Source: Syntrophorhabdaceae bacterium PtaU1.Bin034 (GTDB taxonomy: Bacteria > Desulfobacterota_G > Syntrophorhabdia > Syntrophorhabdales > WCHB1-27). From it: a stretch of DNA of 18,369 nucleotides. The notes below the pieces were generated by a model that was given only the letters and a program-made list of their open reading frames with translations, was not told the DNA's origin and ran no database searches. The stretch spans positions 1-18,369 of the forward strand of contig MVRP01000071.1 of NCBI GenBank assembly GCA_002067405.1, in the 5' to 3' direction. The stretch's first letter is position 1, and the number at the start of each line of letters is the position of its first letter. A program made the translations under genes and the position numbers. Shown in pieces: positions 7,058 through 14,612 of the stretch.

Positions 7058-7243
7058 TGCAGTTTTGACGGTCTTTGGTCGCAGGTGCCTTTCCCGGCAT
7101 TGCTCCTCGGCCTTGCCCTTTTAGAAAGATCACATATTGAGGGGCCCGGTCAGTGGAGTGAATGACAGGAACCTTTATTTGTAGTTCCCAATCGGGTCTG
7201 ATTTGGGTTACCATGAAGAAAAGTTGAGGAGGCCCACTCGCAC

Positions 7244-9292
7244 ATGGATATGGAAAAATTCTTCTTCCCCGACAGCATAGCCGTATTTGGTATTTCCGAT
7301 TCAGCTACCAATCTGGGTAAGGAGATCATCGGAAACCTCAATCGTTTCGGGTTCCGGGGGAAGGTGTACGGTGTCGGACGCGTAAAGAAGGAGGTCGGGG
7401 GAAGGCGCGTATACGCACAACTGGGCGACGTGCCGGAAGTGCCGGACCTTGCCGTTGTCCTCGTCCCGGCCGCGGCTGTCGCGGATGCGCTCGATCAATG
7501 TGGAAGAAAGGGCGTGCGCCGGGTGATCATCGAGACAGGAGGCTTTTCCGAATCAGGAGAAGACAGAAAGGAACTGGAGGATGAAATCCTTCGTATTGCC
7601 CGGCACTGGGATATCACCTTCATGGGTCCCAATTGTATTGGTATCACCAATATGGAGAATGGCATTTGTCTTCCCTTTGTTCCTTTTACGCCAGACGAGA
7701 TGGTAAAGGGCCGCAATTCATTCATCTCTCAGAGCGGAGGACTTATTCATGAGATCATCCGCCGCTGTGCCCTGGAAAATGTGGGGTTGAGCAAGCTTAC
7801 AAGTATCGGGAATAAACTGATGATAGACGAGAACGACGTGGCGGAGTTCCACATAAATGATCCAGGAACAGAGGTGATCGGCATTTACCTTGAGAGCATC
7901 AGCGACGGAAGGCGCCTCATGAGCCTGGCAGGCACGACTGCAAAGCCGATTGTCGTACTGAAGGGCAATACGAACCCGACAAGCCGTCAAATTGCGTCAT
8001 TCCATACGACGGCCCTTTTGGGAGACGATGCGGTTACCAGCGCCGCTTTCAAACAGGCAGGTATCCACCGGGTCGAGAGCATGGAGGAGATGGTTGAGTG
8101 TTTCAAGATGTTCAGCCTTCCCCCGCTTAAAGGTCCCAATCTTGTCCTCGGGTCCCGGTCGGGCGGCCAATCTGTCCTACTTGCCGATGAGGCGTACAGA
8201 TATGGGTTTAATCTGCCCGCTCTGCCTCAAGGTTTCTTTGAAAGGATAAAAGAGCGGGCCAAGGCGGGGGTAATCAGGAGTACAAACCCTGTTGACCTCG
8301 GCGATGTGTTCGATGACCTTTTTTATCTGGAAGTTATGGAGATGGCCCTTCAGGAAAAGGGAATCGACGGAGTCGTTTTTTTCTACGATTACCCCCTTGA
8401 CAACCCGCTCGTCGACGAGATGATTAACGGTGCCCGAAGGCTTTGCGAGGTTCACCAAAAACCTGTCGTTTTCTGCATGGTCCCCCATCGAGACAGTTGG
8501 GTCAGGTTGAGGCAAGAAGGCCACACCTTTCCCTTCTTCGGCAGGCCGGAACAAGCCTTCTCGGCCCTTCGGCGGTCTCTGGACCATTTTGCGAGGATAA
8601 GCGCAAACGAGCGAAAGACATCTTTCGGACGAAGAGGGGAGAAGGCAGTTGCCGAGCGAAAAGGTTCGTCACATGTTGCCTCCACTGCCGAGGCGCTCTC
8701 CCTGATCGAATCTTACGGCTTGCCGGTGGTCGAATATAAGCTGGTCAGAACGCGCGCAGAAGGCGTCGAGGCAGCGGAAAGGATGGGGTACCCGGTAGCG
8801 CTTAAAAGAGCCGAGCCTTTCATCCTTCATAAGACCGAGGCAGGTGCAGTTCGTCTGAACATCGGGAATGATCGGGAATTGGAGGAGGCATTCGAAACCA
8901 TGGCCGCCCACGTCTACCTGATCCAAAAAATGGCGCCCGAAGGAGTGGAGACGATAATCGGAGGGAAAAGGGATTCCGAGTTCGGCCCGGTCCTGATGTT
9001 CGGCCTTGGGGGAATCTTTGTGGAAGTGCTGAAAGACGTTACCATGCGGGTTGTGCCGATCGACGAAAAGCTCGCCATGGAGATGATCGAGGAGATACAC
9101 GGCGCTCCCGTCTTGAAGGGCACACGGGGCCGCCCCCCCGCTGATGTGGAAAGTCTTTCACAAGTACTGGTCAGTGTCTCGAGACTTCTCGCGGACCATG
9201 CCGAGATCAAAAGCCTCGACATCAATCCGCTCCGCGTGTTTGAGCGGGGGGCGGGATGCCTCGCTCTGGACGTAAAGATCGAATACGCATGA
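7244..9292 (+). CDS. ADP-forming acyl-CoA synthetase (acetate--CoA ligase, ADP-forming), fused alpha-beta
   Basis: This enzyme converts acyl-CoA + ADP + Pi to acid + CoA + ATP in one step, a substrate-level ATP source common in anaerobes and archaea. The 682 residues hold, in order, a CoA-binding Rossmann domain (about 1-130), a succinyl-CoA-ligase-like flavodoxin domain (about 155-290), a further ligase domain (about 297-445), and a C-terminal ATP-grasp domain (about 475-680). The phosphohistidine is likely H254 (ASFHTTALLGDD). H529 (ILHKTEAGAV) matches the second conserved histidine proposed to shuttle phosphate in the beta part. The linker at about 450-475 is charged and probably flexible. 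GAGGAGG lies 11 nt before the ATG at 7244; an in-frame ATG at 7250 is an alternative. Acyl specificity is not predictable; acetate is the common case. Confidence 0.88.
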   Translation: MDMEKFFFPDSIAVFGISDSATNLGKEIIGNLNRFGFRGKVYGVGRVKKEVGGRRVYAQLGDVPEVPDLAVVLVPAAAVADALDQCGRKGVRRVIIETGGFSESGEDRKELEDEILRIARHWDITFMGPNCIGITNMENGICLPFVPFTPDEMVKGRNSFISQSGGLIHEIIRRCALENVGLSKLTSIGNKLMIDENDVAEFHINDPGTEVIGIYLESISDGRRLMSLAGTTAKPIVVLKGNTNPTSRQIASFHTTALLGDDAVTSAAFKQAGIHRVESMEEMVECFKMFSLPPLKGPNLVLGSRSGGQSVLLADEAYRYGFNLPALPQGFFERIKERAKAGVIRSTNPVDLGDVFDDLFYLEVMEMALQEKGIDGVVFFYDYPLDNPLVDEMINGARRLCEVHQKPVVFCMVPHRDSWVRLRQEGHTFPFFGRPEQAFSALRRSLDHFARISANERKTSFGRRGEKAVAERKGSSHVASTAEALSLIESYGLPVVEYKLVRTRAEGVEAAERMGYPVALKRAEPFILHKTEAGAVRLNIGNDRELEEAFETMAAHVYLIQKMAPEGVETIIGGKRDSEFGPVLMFGLGGIFVEVLKDVTMRVVPIDEKLAMEMIEEIHGAPVLKGTRGRPPADVESLSQVLVSVSRLLADHAEIKSLDINPLRVFERGAGCLALDVKIEYA

Positions 9293-9344
9293 TCTAGTCC
9301 GGCCTTTTGTTTCTCATCGTATCCGTCGGTCATGGCGATCAGCG

Positions 9345-9363
9345 GGAACAAGGAACCTGTTCC
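9345..9363 (+). promoter_or_regulatory. Dyad symmetry in the gap upstream of the PBP gene
   Basis: GGAACA and TGTTCC face each other across 7 bp; the spacer contains a further GGAAC that also pairs with GTTCC across 2 bp. This gives a compact cluster of GGAAC half-sites. It may be an operator, or a weak hairpin after the acyl-CoA synthetase; there is no T-run following. Confidence 0.25.
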
Positions 9364-9478
9364 TCGTGAACTCCGTAAGATTTCTTCGGGAGTATGCCGG
9401 TTTTGCGGAAAAGTATGCTGTTGCTAAACCTGTTTTTTTACGCTACATTAGAGACTTTGATCAGGCAAAGTCAGTGCG

Positions 9479-9512
9479 GAGGGCGAAGGGAAAGTGAGGG
9501 CGAAGGGAAAAT
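9479..9512 (+). repeat. 17-bp tandem duplication across the PBP start codon
   Basis: GAGGGCGAAGGGAAAGT (9479-9495) and GAGGGCGAAGGGAAAAT (9496-9512) differ at one base. The first copy contains the ribosome binding site (GGAGGG, 9478-9483) and the first two bases of the GTG start; the second encodes the first residues of the protein. Confidence 0.85.
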
Positions 9513-11698
9513 CATCATGGAGAAAAAAACTTCACCTCTACCTGATCGGCCTCGTAGTGCTCTCGGTGCTGTTTCTCGGGGCCGGCTTCTATATCTTCCT
9601 GGTCACCGAAGTTCCTTCCGTCATGGCCCTGAAGAACTTGACCAACAAGCCGGTTAGCAGGATTTACGGAATCAACAATCAGGTTGTTTATGTGATAGTG
9701 CCGGACAACAGAATATTTGTGTCTTACCAAAAGATCCCGAAATACGTTCGGGAGGCTTTTCTCGCAGCGGAAGATGCGGAGTTCTTCAAGCACAAGGGGG
9801 TGGACGTCCGCAGCATCGTGAGGGCCCTGATCATGAATATCGTCCACGGCAGGGTTGTTCAGGGAGGCAGCACCATCACGCAGCAGGTAATAAAATCGCT
9901 CATACTGGGGCCGGAGAAGAGTATGGCGAGGAAGGTGAGGGAAGCCATCCTTGCCTACAGGCTCGAGAACTCCCTCACGAAACAGGAGATTCTTAACGTT
10001 TACCTCAACAACATCTACATGGGGCAGGGTGTGTACGGAATCGAGGCAGCATCCCAGGTCTATTTCGGCAAGCACGTGTGGGAGATCACCAGGGCGGAGG
10101 CGGCATTGCTGGCCGGGATCGTTCAGGCTCCTGCACGATATATGCCCAAGAAACATCTCGGTCTTGCGAAAATGAGACAGGCCTATGTGATCGACCAGCT
10201 ATGGAAGAAGGGTTTCATAGACGAGAAGAAGAAAGAAGCCATGCTCAGTGAGCGGACGCGGCTTGCCGAAGATGACGGAGTATTTACGGACAGCCATTTC
10301 AAAAGTGCCGTCTTTCGTTATGTGGAGGACAAGTATGGCAAAGGGATTTTTTCAAGAAAAGCCCTGAAAATATACACGACGGTCGATCCCGTTTTACAGA
10401 GGCTGGGAGAAGATGCGGTCCGCAGAGGGCTCAAAAGGTATGACGAGCGGCGTGGCGAATACTCGGTCTCCTATCATCTCGACAAGGGACGGTGGGAGTA
10501 TTTCACCAAAGCAGAGGAGCGGGACATAAAGGTGGCGCCTTTGACTCCGGGAAAGGTCTACAATATCCTTGTCTCGGAGAGGGTGGCGGACGGGTATGCG
10601 GTCTTTGCGGGTACACAGCAGGGCCTGCTTCAAATAAGCGAGTTTCCTTTTAAGCCGGGAGATGTGATAAAAGCACTATACAAAGGAACCGACAAGAAGA
10701 AGACCATCCTCTTTTCCCCCATCAAGACTTCGAGTATCGAAGGGGCTCTCATCTGCATGGATGCCGGCACAGGGTATGTCTATGCAATCGTCGGAGGCAG
10801 GGACTTTGACAAAAGTCCTTACAACCGCGCACTTTCTGCAAAGGTACAGCCGGGCAGCGCGTTCAAGCCTTTCATCTATCTGGCAGCGCTGGAAAAAGGT
10901 TACGATCTTGATTCAATGCTTGTGGATGAGCCGAAGGAGTATGGAGGGGGCCTGGGAAAGCCATGGATTCCAAAGAACTACGATGGGAAATACAGCGGGG
11001 CGATTTCCCTCCGTGACGCCATCGCTCACTCGAAGAACGCTGCTACCGTGCGGCTGCTTGAGGATGTCGGCATCAGTTCCGTCCGGAAAGTGATACATGA
11101 TCTGGGGATCAACGAAGATATTGAAAATAACCTTTCAATCGCCTTGGGAACCACGAACCTGACCCTGCTCGATCTGGTCAAGGGATTCTCGGCTTTCGCG
11201 AATGGAGGCGAAAGGATCAAACCCATCATGGTGCTGAAGATCGAGGACAGCCGTGGGAATGTCCTGGAAGAGACGGGACCTGCTAAGACCAGAGTGATAG
11301 ATGCAGAGATTGCCTTCAGAATGAATATGCTCCTGAAAGGCGTGACTACCTACGGCACTGCCAAGGAAGCAAGCCGCCTTGGATATGCCGTGGCGGGAAA
11401 GACGGGAACTACGAACAATTTCTACGATGCGCTCTTTGTGGGATATTCACCTCGCCTCTGTACGGGCGTCTGGGTTGGGTTCGACCAGCGTACATCCCTC
11501 GGGAAGGCGGAAAGCGGTGGCAGGGTTGCCCTTCCCATTTGGATGAACTTTATGGCGAGCGCGCTCGGCAGATATCCGGCCGACGATTTTGCTCCGCCGG
11601 TCTCAGAGGCACCTCCCTTGCCCGAATCGCCTGCTTCTCCGACATCGCCTCCCGGCGATGCATCTTCATACCCTTTTAAAGAAAACAGATATTATTAG
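9494..11698 (+). CDS. Class A penicillin-binding protein (PBP1A-type), bifunctional peptidoglycan synthase
   Basis: A 734-residue bifunctional glycosyltransferase/transpeptidase anchored in the inner membrane. It has a short basic N-terminus and one transmembrane helix at about 14-37. The GT51 domain follows, with EDAEFFKHKG at 93-102 (catalytic E93) and GGSTITQQ at 124-131. An OB-like insert domain is at about 345-410. The transpeptidase domain has S455-A-F-K458 (SxxK), S513-K-N515 (SxN) and K636-T-G-T (KTGT). The C-terminus is a Pro/Ser-rich tail (about 698-723). The start is GTG with GGAGGG 10 nt upstream; no in-frame ATG precedes the membrane helix. All catalytic motifs are intact, so it should be active. 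It seems monocistronic; I see no clear terminator after it. Confidence 0.95.
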   Translation: MRAKGKSSWRKKLHLYLIGLVVLSVLFLGAGFYIFLVTEVPSVMALKNLTNKPVSRIYGINNQVVYVIVPDNRIFVSYQKIPKYVREAFLAAEDAEFFKHKGVDVRSIVRALIMNIVHGRVVQGGSTITQQVIKSLILGPEKSMARKVREAILAYRLENSLTKQEILNVYLNNIYMGQGVYGIEAASQVYFGKHVWEITRAEAALLAGIVQAPARYMPKKHLGLAKMRQAYVIDQLWKKGFIDEKKKEAMLSERTRLAEDDGVFTDSHFKSAVFRYVEDKYGKGIFSRKALKIYTTVDPVLQRLGEDAVRRGLKRYDERRGEYSVSYHLDKGRWEYFTKAEERDIKVAPLTPGKVYNILVSERVADGYAVFAGTQQGLLQISEFPFKPGDVIKALYKGTDKKKTILFSPIKTSSIEGALICMDAGTGYVYAIVGGRDFDKSPYNRALSAKVQPGSAFKPFIYLAALEKGYDLDSMLVDEPKEYGGGLGKPWIPKNYDGKYSGAISLRDAIAHSKNAATVRLLEDVGISSVRKVIHDLGINEDIENNLSIALGTTNLTLLDLVKGFSAFANGGERIKPIMVLKIEDSRGNVLEETGPAKTRVIDAEIAFRMNMLLKGVTTYGTAKEASRLGYAVAGKTGTTNNFYDALFVGYSPRLCTGVWVGFDQRTSLGKAESGGRVALPIWMNFMASALGRYPADDFAPPVSEAPPLPESPASPTSPPGDASSYPFKENRYY

Positions 11699-11834
11699 TA
11701 TTTCCTGTTTCCGCGCAAGGTGCAATCCGACGTCGTACCTTCCCGGACCTGCTGGAGATATGCTCACCATCCGGACCTGGCCACCGAGCCTAGTCTTGTG
11801 AACAAGTGAAGCAGAGAGCAACGGAAAAGGCGGT

Positions 11835-11879
11835 ATGAAAAAGGGGCACGATAAAAAACCAAACCGTTGGCAATGGTGA
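11835..11879 (+). CDS. Possible 14-residue leader peptide (MKKGHDKKPNRWQW)
   Basis: An ATG with AAAGGCGG upstream opens a 14-codon frame ending in TGA, rich in Lys and closing with Trp-Gln-Trp. It lies between PBP1A and nuoA. Frames this short arise by chance, and there is no evidence that it is translated. Confidence 0.12.
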   Translation: MKKGHDKKPNRWQW

Positions 11880-11999
11880 GAGAGAATTAAGATTACCCAT
11901 GTGAACGGGTAGTACCTGCTTTCACAAGGAGAATCAAGGCAAGAACACATTCCGGCCCTCCCCGGTGAAAGGAAAAGTGCAAGGACATGCTTTTTTATC

Positions 12000-12029
12000 T
12001 TGACGAAAAGATCGGAAATAGTGCAGAAT
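12000..12029 (+). promoter_or_regulatory. Candidate promoter of the nuo operon
   Basis: TTGACG (12000-12005) and CAGAAT (12024-12029) are separated by 18 bp, placing transcription start about 40 nt before nuoA. The -10 element matches the consensus at four of six bases. Confidence 0.35.
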
Positions 12030-12073
12030 TCAAATGTTCAACTTAGGATGTCTGGCGTGAGGGTAAGGAGAAC

Positions 12074-12430
12074 ATGATGCTTGAATACGTGGCGATCTTG
12101 ATAATGATTTCACTAGCTGCGCTCATAGCTTTCGCTATCGTCGGTTTATCCTATTTTCTCGGTTACAAGACACGGGCAAAAGTAAAGCTCTCTCCTTACG
12201 AATGCGGAATGGTCAGCGTGGGCCCGGCGAGGAGGAGGATCACCATCCGCTACTACATTGTGGCCATGCTGTTCCTCGTGTTCGATCTCGAAATACTGTT
12301 TCTTTATCCCTGGGCAGTAATTATGAAAAAACTCGGGCTATTCGGCTTCATGGAAATGATCGTCTTTGTGGCCATCCTTTTTGTGGGGTACGTATACGTG
12401 TGGAAAAAAGGGGCACTCGAATGGGAATAG
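12074..12430 (+). CDS. nuoA: NADH-quinone oxidoreductase subunit A
   Basis: NuoA is a small membrane subunit of complex I at the junction of the membrane arm and the quinone site. The 118 residues form three transmembrane helices (about 5-30, 60-80, 91-110). Family motifs are YECG at 42-45 (TM1-TM2 loop that helps form the quinone chamber), [12 protein letters not shown] at 70-81, and [10 protein letters not shown] near the C-terminus. Two ATGs in a row are possible; AAGGAG (12065-12070) is 3 nt before the first and 6 nt before the second (12077), which has the better spacing. It is the first gene of the operon; its last 10 bp overlap nuoB. Confidence 0.96.
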   Translation: MMLEYVAILIMISLAALIAFAIVGLSYFLGYKTRAKVKLSPYECGMVSVGPARRRITIRYYIVAMLFLVFDLEILFLYPWAVIMKKLGLFGFMEMIVFVAILFVGYVYVWKKGALEWE

Positions 12431-12936
12431 AGAGACCTGAAGCAGGAGAGGACAAAAACATCCTTGTGACGAGCGTTGATTTCGCCGTCAACTGGGCGCG
12501 AAAGAATTCTCTCTGGCCCGTCACCTTCGGACTTGCCTGCTGCGCTCTCGAAATGATCATCGCCACTTCTGCCACGCACGATATGGCCCGGTTCGGGGCT
12601 GAGGTTTTCAGGCCATCCCCTCGCCAGGCAGACCTGATGATTGTTGCAGGTACCGTGACAAAGAAAATGGCGCCGGTTGTCAGGAGGATTTACGAGCAGA
12701 TGCCCGAGCCCAAATGGGTGATCGCGTACGGGGCATGTGCAACGAGCGGGGGCATATTCAGGACATACAATGTGGTACAAGGGGTGGATCAAATCGTTCC
12801 GGTAGACGTGTATATCCCCGGATGTCCTCCCCGGCCCGAGAGCCTTATCGCGGGCCTCATAAAGCTACAGGAAAAGATCGCAAAAGAAAGCATAACCGAG
12901 AGAAGGCTCGTGACGCTTCCGGGAAGCAACGCATGA
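12421..12936 (+). CDS. nuoB: NADH-quinone oxidoreductase subunit B
   Basis: NuoB is the peripheral-arm subunit carrying cluster N2, the last Fe-S centre before quinone. The 171 residues include the N2 ligands C40-C41 (GLACCALEM), C106 (YGACATSGG) and C135 (PGCPPRPE). The open frame extends further upstream, but the ATG at 12421 gives the normal NuoB length, has AAGGGG 7 nt before it, and overlaps nuoA by 10 bp in the usual nuoA-nuoB manner. The TGA stop overlaps the nuoC ATG as ATGA, so nuoA, B, C and D are translationally coupled. Confidence 0.96.
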   Translation: MGIERPEAGEDKNILVTSVDFAVNWARKNSLWPVTFGLACCALEMIIATSATHDMARFGAEVFRPSPRQADLMIVAGTVTKKMAPVVRRIYEQMPEPKWVIAYGACATSGGIFRTYNVVQGVDQIVPVDVYIPGCPPRPESLIAGLIKLQEKIAKESITERRLVTLPGSNA

Positions 12937-13430
12937 CAGGATCGGAGAGCTTGATCAAAAAGCTGGTTGATAAGTTTGGCGGCTGGATTGTAGTGGAAGG
13001 GACTGAGCCGCAGGCAAGCATCGTTGTCGACAAAAACAAGCTGAGAGAAATGAGCCTGTTTTTGAAGGCCGACCAGGAAACACCGTTCGACATGCTTACC
13101 GACCTTTTTGCGGTTGACCTGTACGGCCAGGATCCAAGGTTTGAAGTAGTCTATCTGCTGAATTCGACGAAATCAAAAAACCGCCTCACAATGAAAGTCA
13201 GACTGAACGACAGCCAGTATGTCGAGACGGTAAGCGATATATGGAGAGCGGCGGAATGGCTCGAACGCGAGGCATTCGATATGTTCGGCCTTCGCTTCCA
13301 CAACCATCCGGACCTGCGCAGGATCCTCATGGTGGAAGACTTTAACGGGTATCCTTTGCGGAAAGACTTCCCAACGGAAGGCTACGGCTTTGACCAGCCT
13401 TTCCGTGTAGACCTCGAAGAGAAGGTATAA
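12933..13430 (+). CDS. nuoC: NADH-quinone oxidoreductase subunit C
   Basis: NuoC is the cofactor-free peripheral-arm subunit that packs against NuoD. The 165-residue protein has the family signature [14 protein letters not shown] (109-122), HPDLRRIL at 125-132, and [13 protein letters not shown] at 139-151. The start at 12933 forms an ATGA overlap with the nuoB stop. The open frame continues upstream inside nuoB, but that part is not NuoC-like. NuoC is separate here, unlike the fused NuoCD of enteric bacteria. Confidence 0.95.
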   Translation: MTGSESLIKKLVDKFGGWIVVEGTEPQASIVVDKNKLREMSLFLKADQETPFDMLTDLFAVDLYGQDPRFEVVYLLNSTKSKNRLTMKVRLNDSQYVETVSDIWRAAEWLEREAFDMFGLRFHNHPDLRRILMVEDFNGYPLRKDFPTEGYGFDQPFRVDLEEKV

Positions 13431-14603
13431 ATGGCAGAACGAAAATATATGACCATCAACATGGGACCGCAGCACCCTGCGACGCACGGGGTGCTGAGAG
13501 TCGTGCTCGAACTTGATGGCGAGATTATCGTCAAGGCAACCCCATTTATCGGATACCTTCATCGCGGTGTAGAAAAACTGGCGGAAGCCAGAACATATCA
13601 TCAGGCTTTGACCTTGACGGACAGGCTCGATTACACAAACGGCCTCTCGAACAATCTTGCGTACTGTCTGGCCTGTGAAAAGCTGATCGGCATCGAGGTG
13701 CCGAAACGCGGTCAATACCTGAGGGTCATCCTTGCAGAGCTTCAGCGGATCGCCGCCCATCTCATCTGGCTGGGCACGCACGCGCTTGATATCGGCGCCA
13801 TGACGGTGCTCTTCTATGCATTCCGTGAACGCGAGACTATCCTCGAGGTAGTCGAGCATGTGACCGGAGCTCGTCTTACGCCCAGTTTCATCAGGATAGG
13901 GGGCCTGGCAAACGATGTTCCGGAAGAGTTCGAGGGGATGGTAAAAGCCTTTGTCAAGGATTTCCCCAAGAGGATCGATGAATACGAGACCCTTCTCACG
14001 GAAAACATCATATGGAAGAGAAGGACGAGGAATATCGCGGCTATGTCGGCGGAAGATGCTGTCAGCTACGGCGTTACGGGACCGGTGCTGCGGGCGTCCG
14101 GCGTTTACTACGATGTGCGCAAGGCCTACCCGTATTCTTCGTACGAAGATTTCGATTTTGAAGTCCCCATGGGGGAAAACGGCGATGTGTTTGACCGGTA
14201 TGCCGTGAGAATTAAAGAAATGCACCAGTCGAACAGGATCATCCAACAGGCGATCGACGGCCTTCCGGACGGACCGGTAAATGCCGACATGCCTCAGTAT
14301 GTGCCCCCGCCCAAGAAGGATGTGCAGAACGATATGGCTGCCCTGATACGCCACTTCAAATTGATGGAAGAAGCGTTTACCCCGCCTGTGGGCGAGGCAT
14401 ACGGGGCAGTTGAATCTCCGAAGGGCGAGCTTGGTTTTTATGTGGTAAGCGACGGCTCCAACAAACCTTTCAGGTTCCGTATAAGACCGCCTTCCTTCCT
14501 CAATCTCGGCGCTGTTCCGAAGATGATCGAGGGGCAGATGATCGCGGATGTGATCGCGGCCATAGGAAGCGTGGATATCGTGCTTGGCGAAATAGACAGA
14601 TAG
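13431..14603 (+). CDS. nuoD: NADH-quinone oxidoreductase subunit D
   Basis: NuoD, related to the large subunit of NiFe hydrogenases without the metal site, forms the quinone-binding cavity with NuoB. The 390 residues include GPQHPATHG at 12-20, LHRGVEK at 43-49, LDYTN at 66-70, GVTGPVLRASG in the middle, and the typical C-terminal IGSVDIVLGEIDR. H19 and Y68 correspond by eye to the His/Tyr pair that contacts the quinone head group, so the quinone site appears intact. The NiFe-ligating cysteines are absent, as expected for NuoD. The ATG directly follows the nuoC stop, with GAAGGT as ribosome binding site in the nuoC end. Confidence 0.96.
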   Translation: MAERKYMTINMGPQHPATHGVLRVVLELDGEIIVKATPFIGYLHRGVEKLAEARTYHQALTLTDRLDYTNGLSNNLAYCLACEKLIGIEVPKRGQYLRVILAELQRIAAHLIWLGTHALDIGAMTVLFYAFRERETILEVVEHVTGARLTPSFIRIGGLANDVPEEFEGMVKAFVKDFPKRIDEYETLLTENIIWKRRTRNIAAMSAEDAVSYGVTGPVLRASGVYYDVRKAYPYSSYEDFDFEVPMGENGDVFDRYAVRIKEMHQSNRIIQQAIDGLPDGPVNADMPQYVPPPKKDVQNDMAALIRHFKLMEEAFTPPVGEAYGAVESPKGELGFYVVSDGSNKPFRFRIRPPSFLNLGAVPKMIEGQMIADVIAAIGSVDIVLGEIDR

Positions 14604-14612
14604 GGAAAGGTA

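Larger units (their letters stand above)
6943..7243 (+). other. 301-bp intergenic region with tandem repeat and terminator
   Basis: No gene is supported here. It holds a perfect 12-bp tandem repeat (6959-6982), a 7-bp-stem terminator hairpin (7019-7049), and a GGAAC / GTTCC inverted repeat (7168-7172 and 7184-7188). The acyl-CoA synthetase ribosome binding site GAGGAGG is at 7226-7232. No convincing promoter for the downstream gene was found. Confidence 0.6.
11699..12073 (+). other. 375-bp intergenic region upstream of the nuo operon
   Basis: No protein of normal size is supported, and in particular no NuoE-like gene. It contains a CTTGT/ACAAG dyad (11795-11806), a 14-codon open frame (11835-11879), nested inverted repeats at 11894-11925 (TACCC/GGGTA and GTGAA/TTCAC), and a candidate nuo promoter (12000-12029). 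CCGGACCTG occurs twice within the first 80 bases. Confidence 0.6.

Noticed and set aside
11699..12073. A hidden nuoE gene before nuoA
   Set aside because: No frame of suitable length or with the [2Fe-2S] cysteine pattern of NuoE is present.
12202..12420. Upstream extension of the nuoB frame inside nuoA
   Set aside because: The extension is not NuoB-like, while the ATG at 12421 has a ribosome binding site and gives normal length. The same reasoning removes the nuoC extension at 12714-12932.
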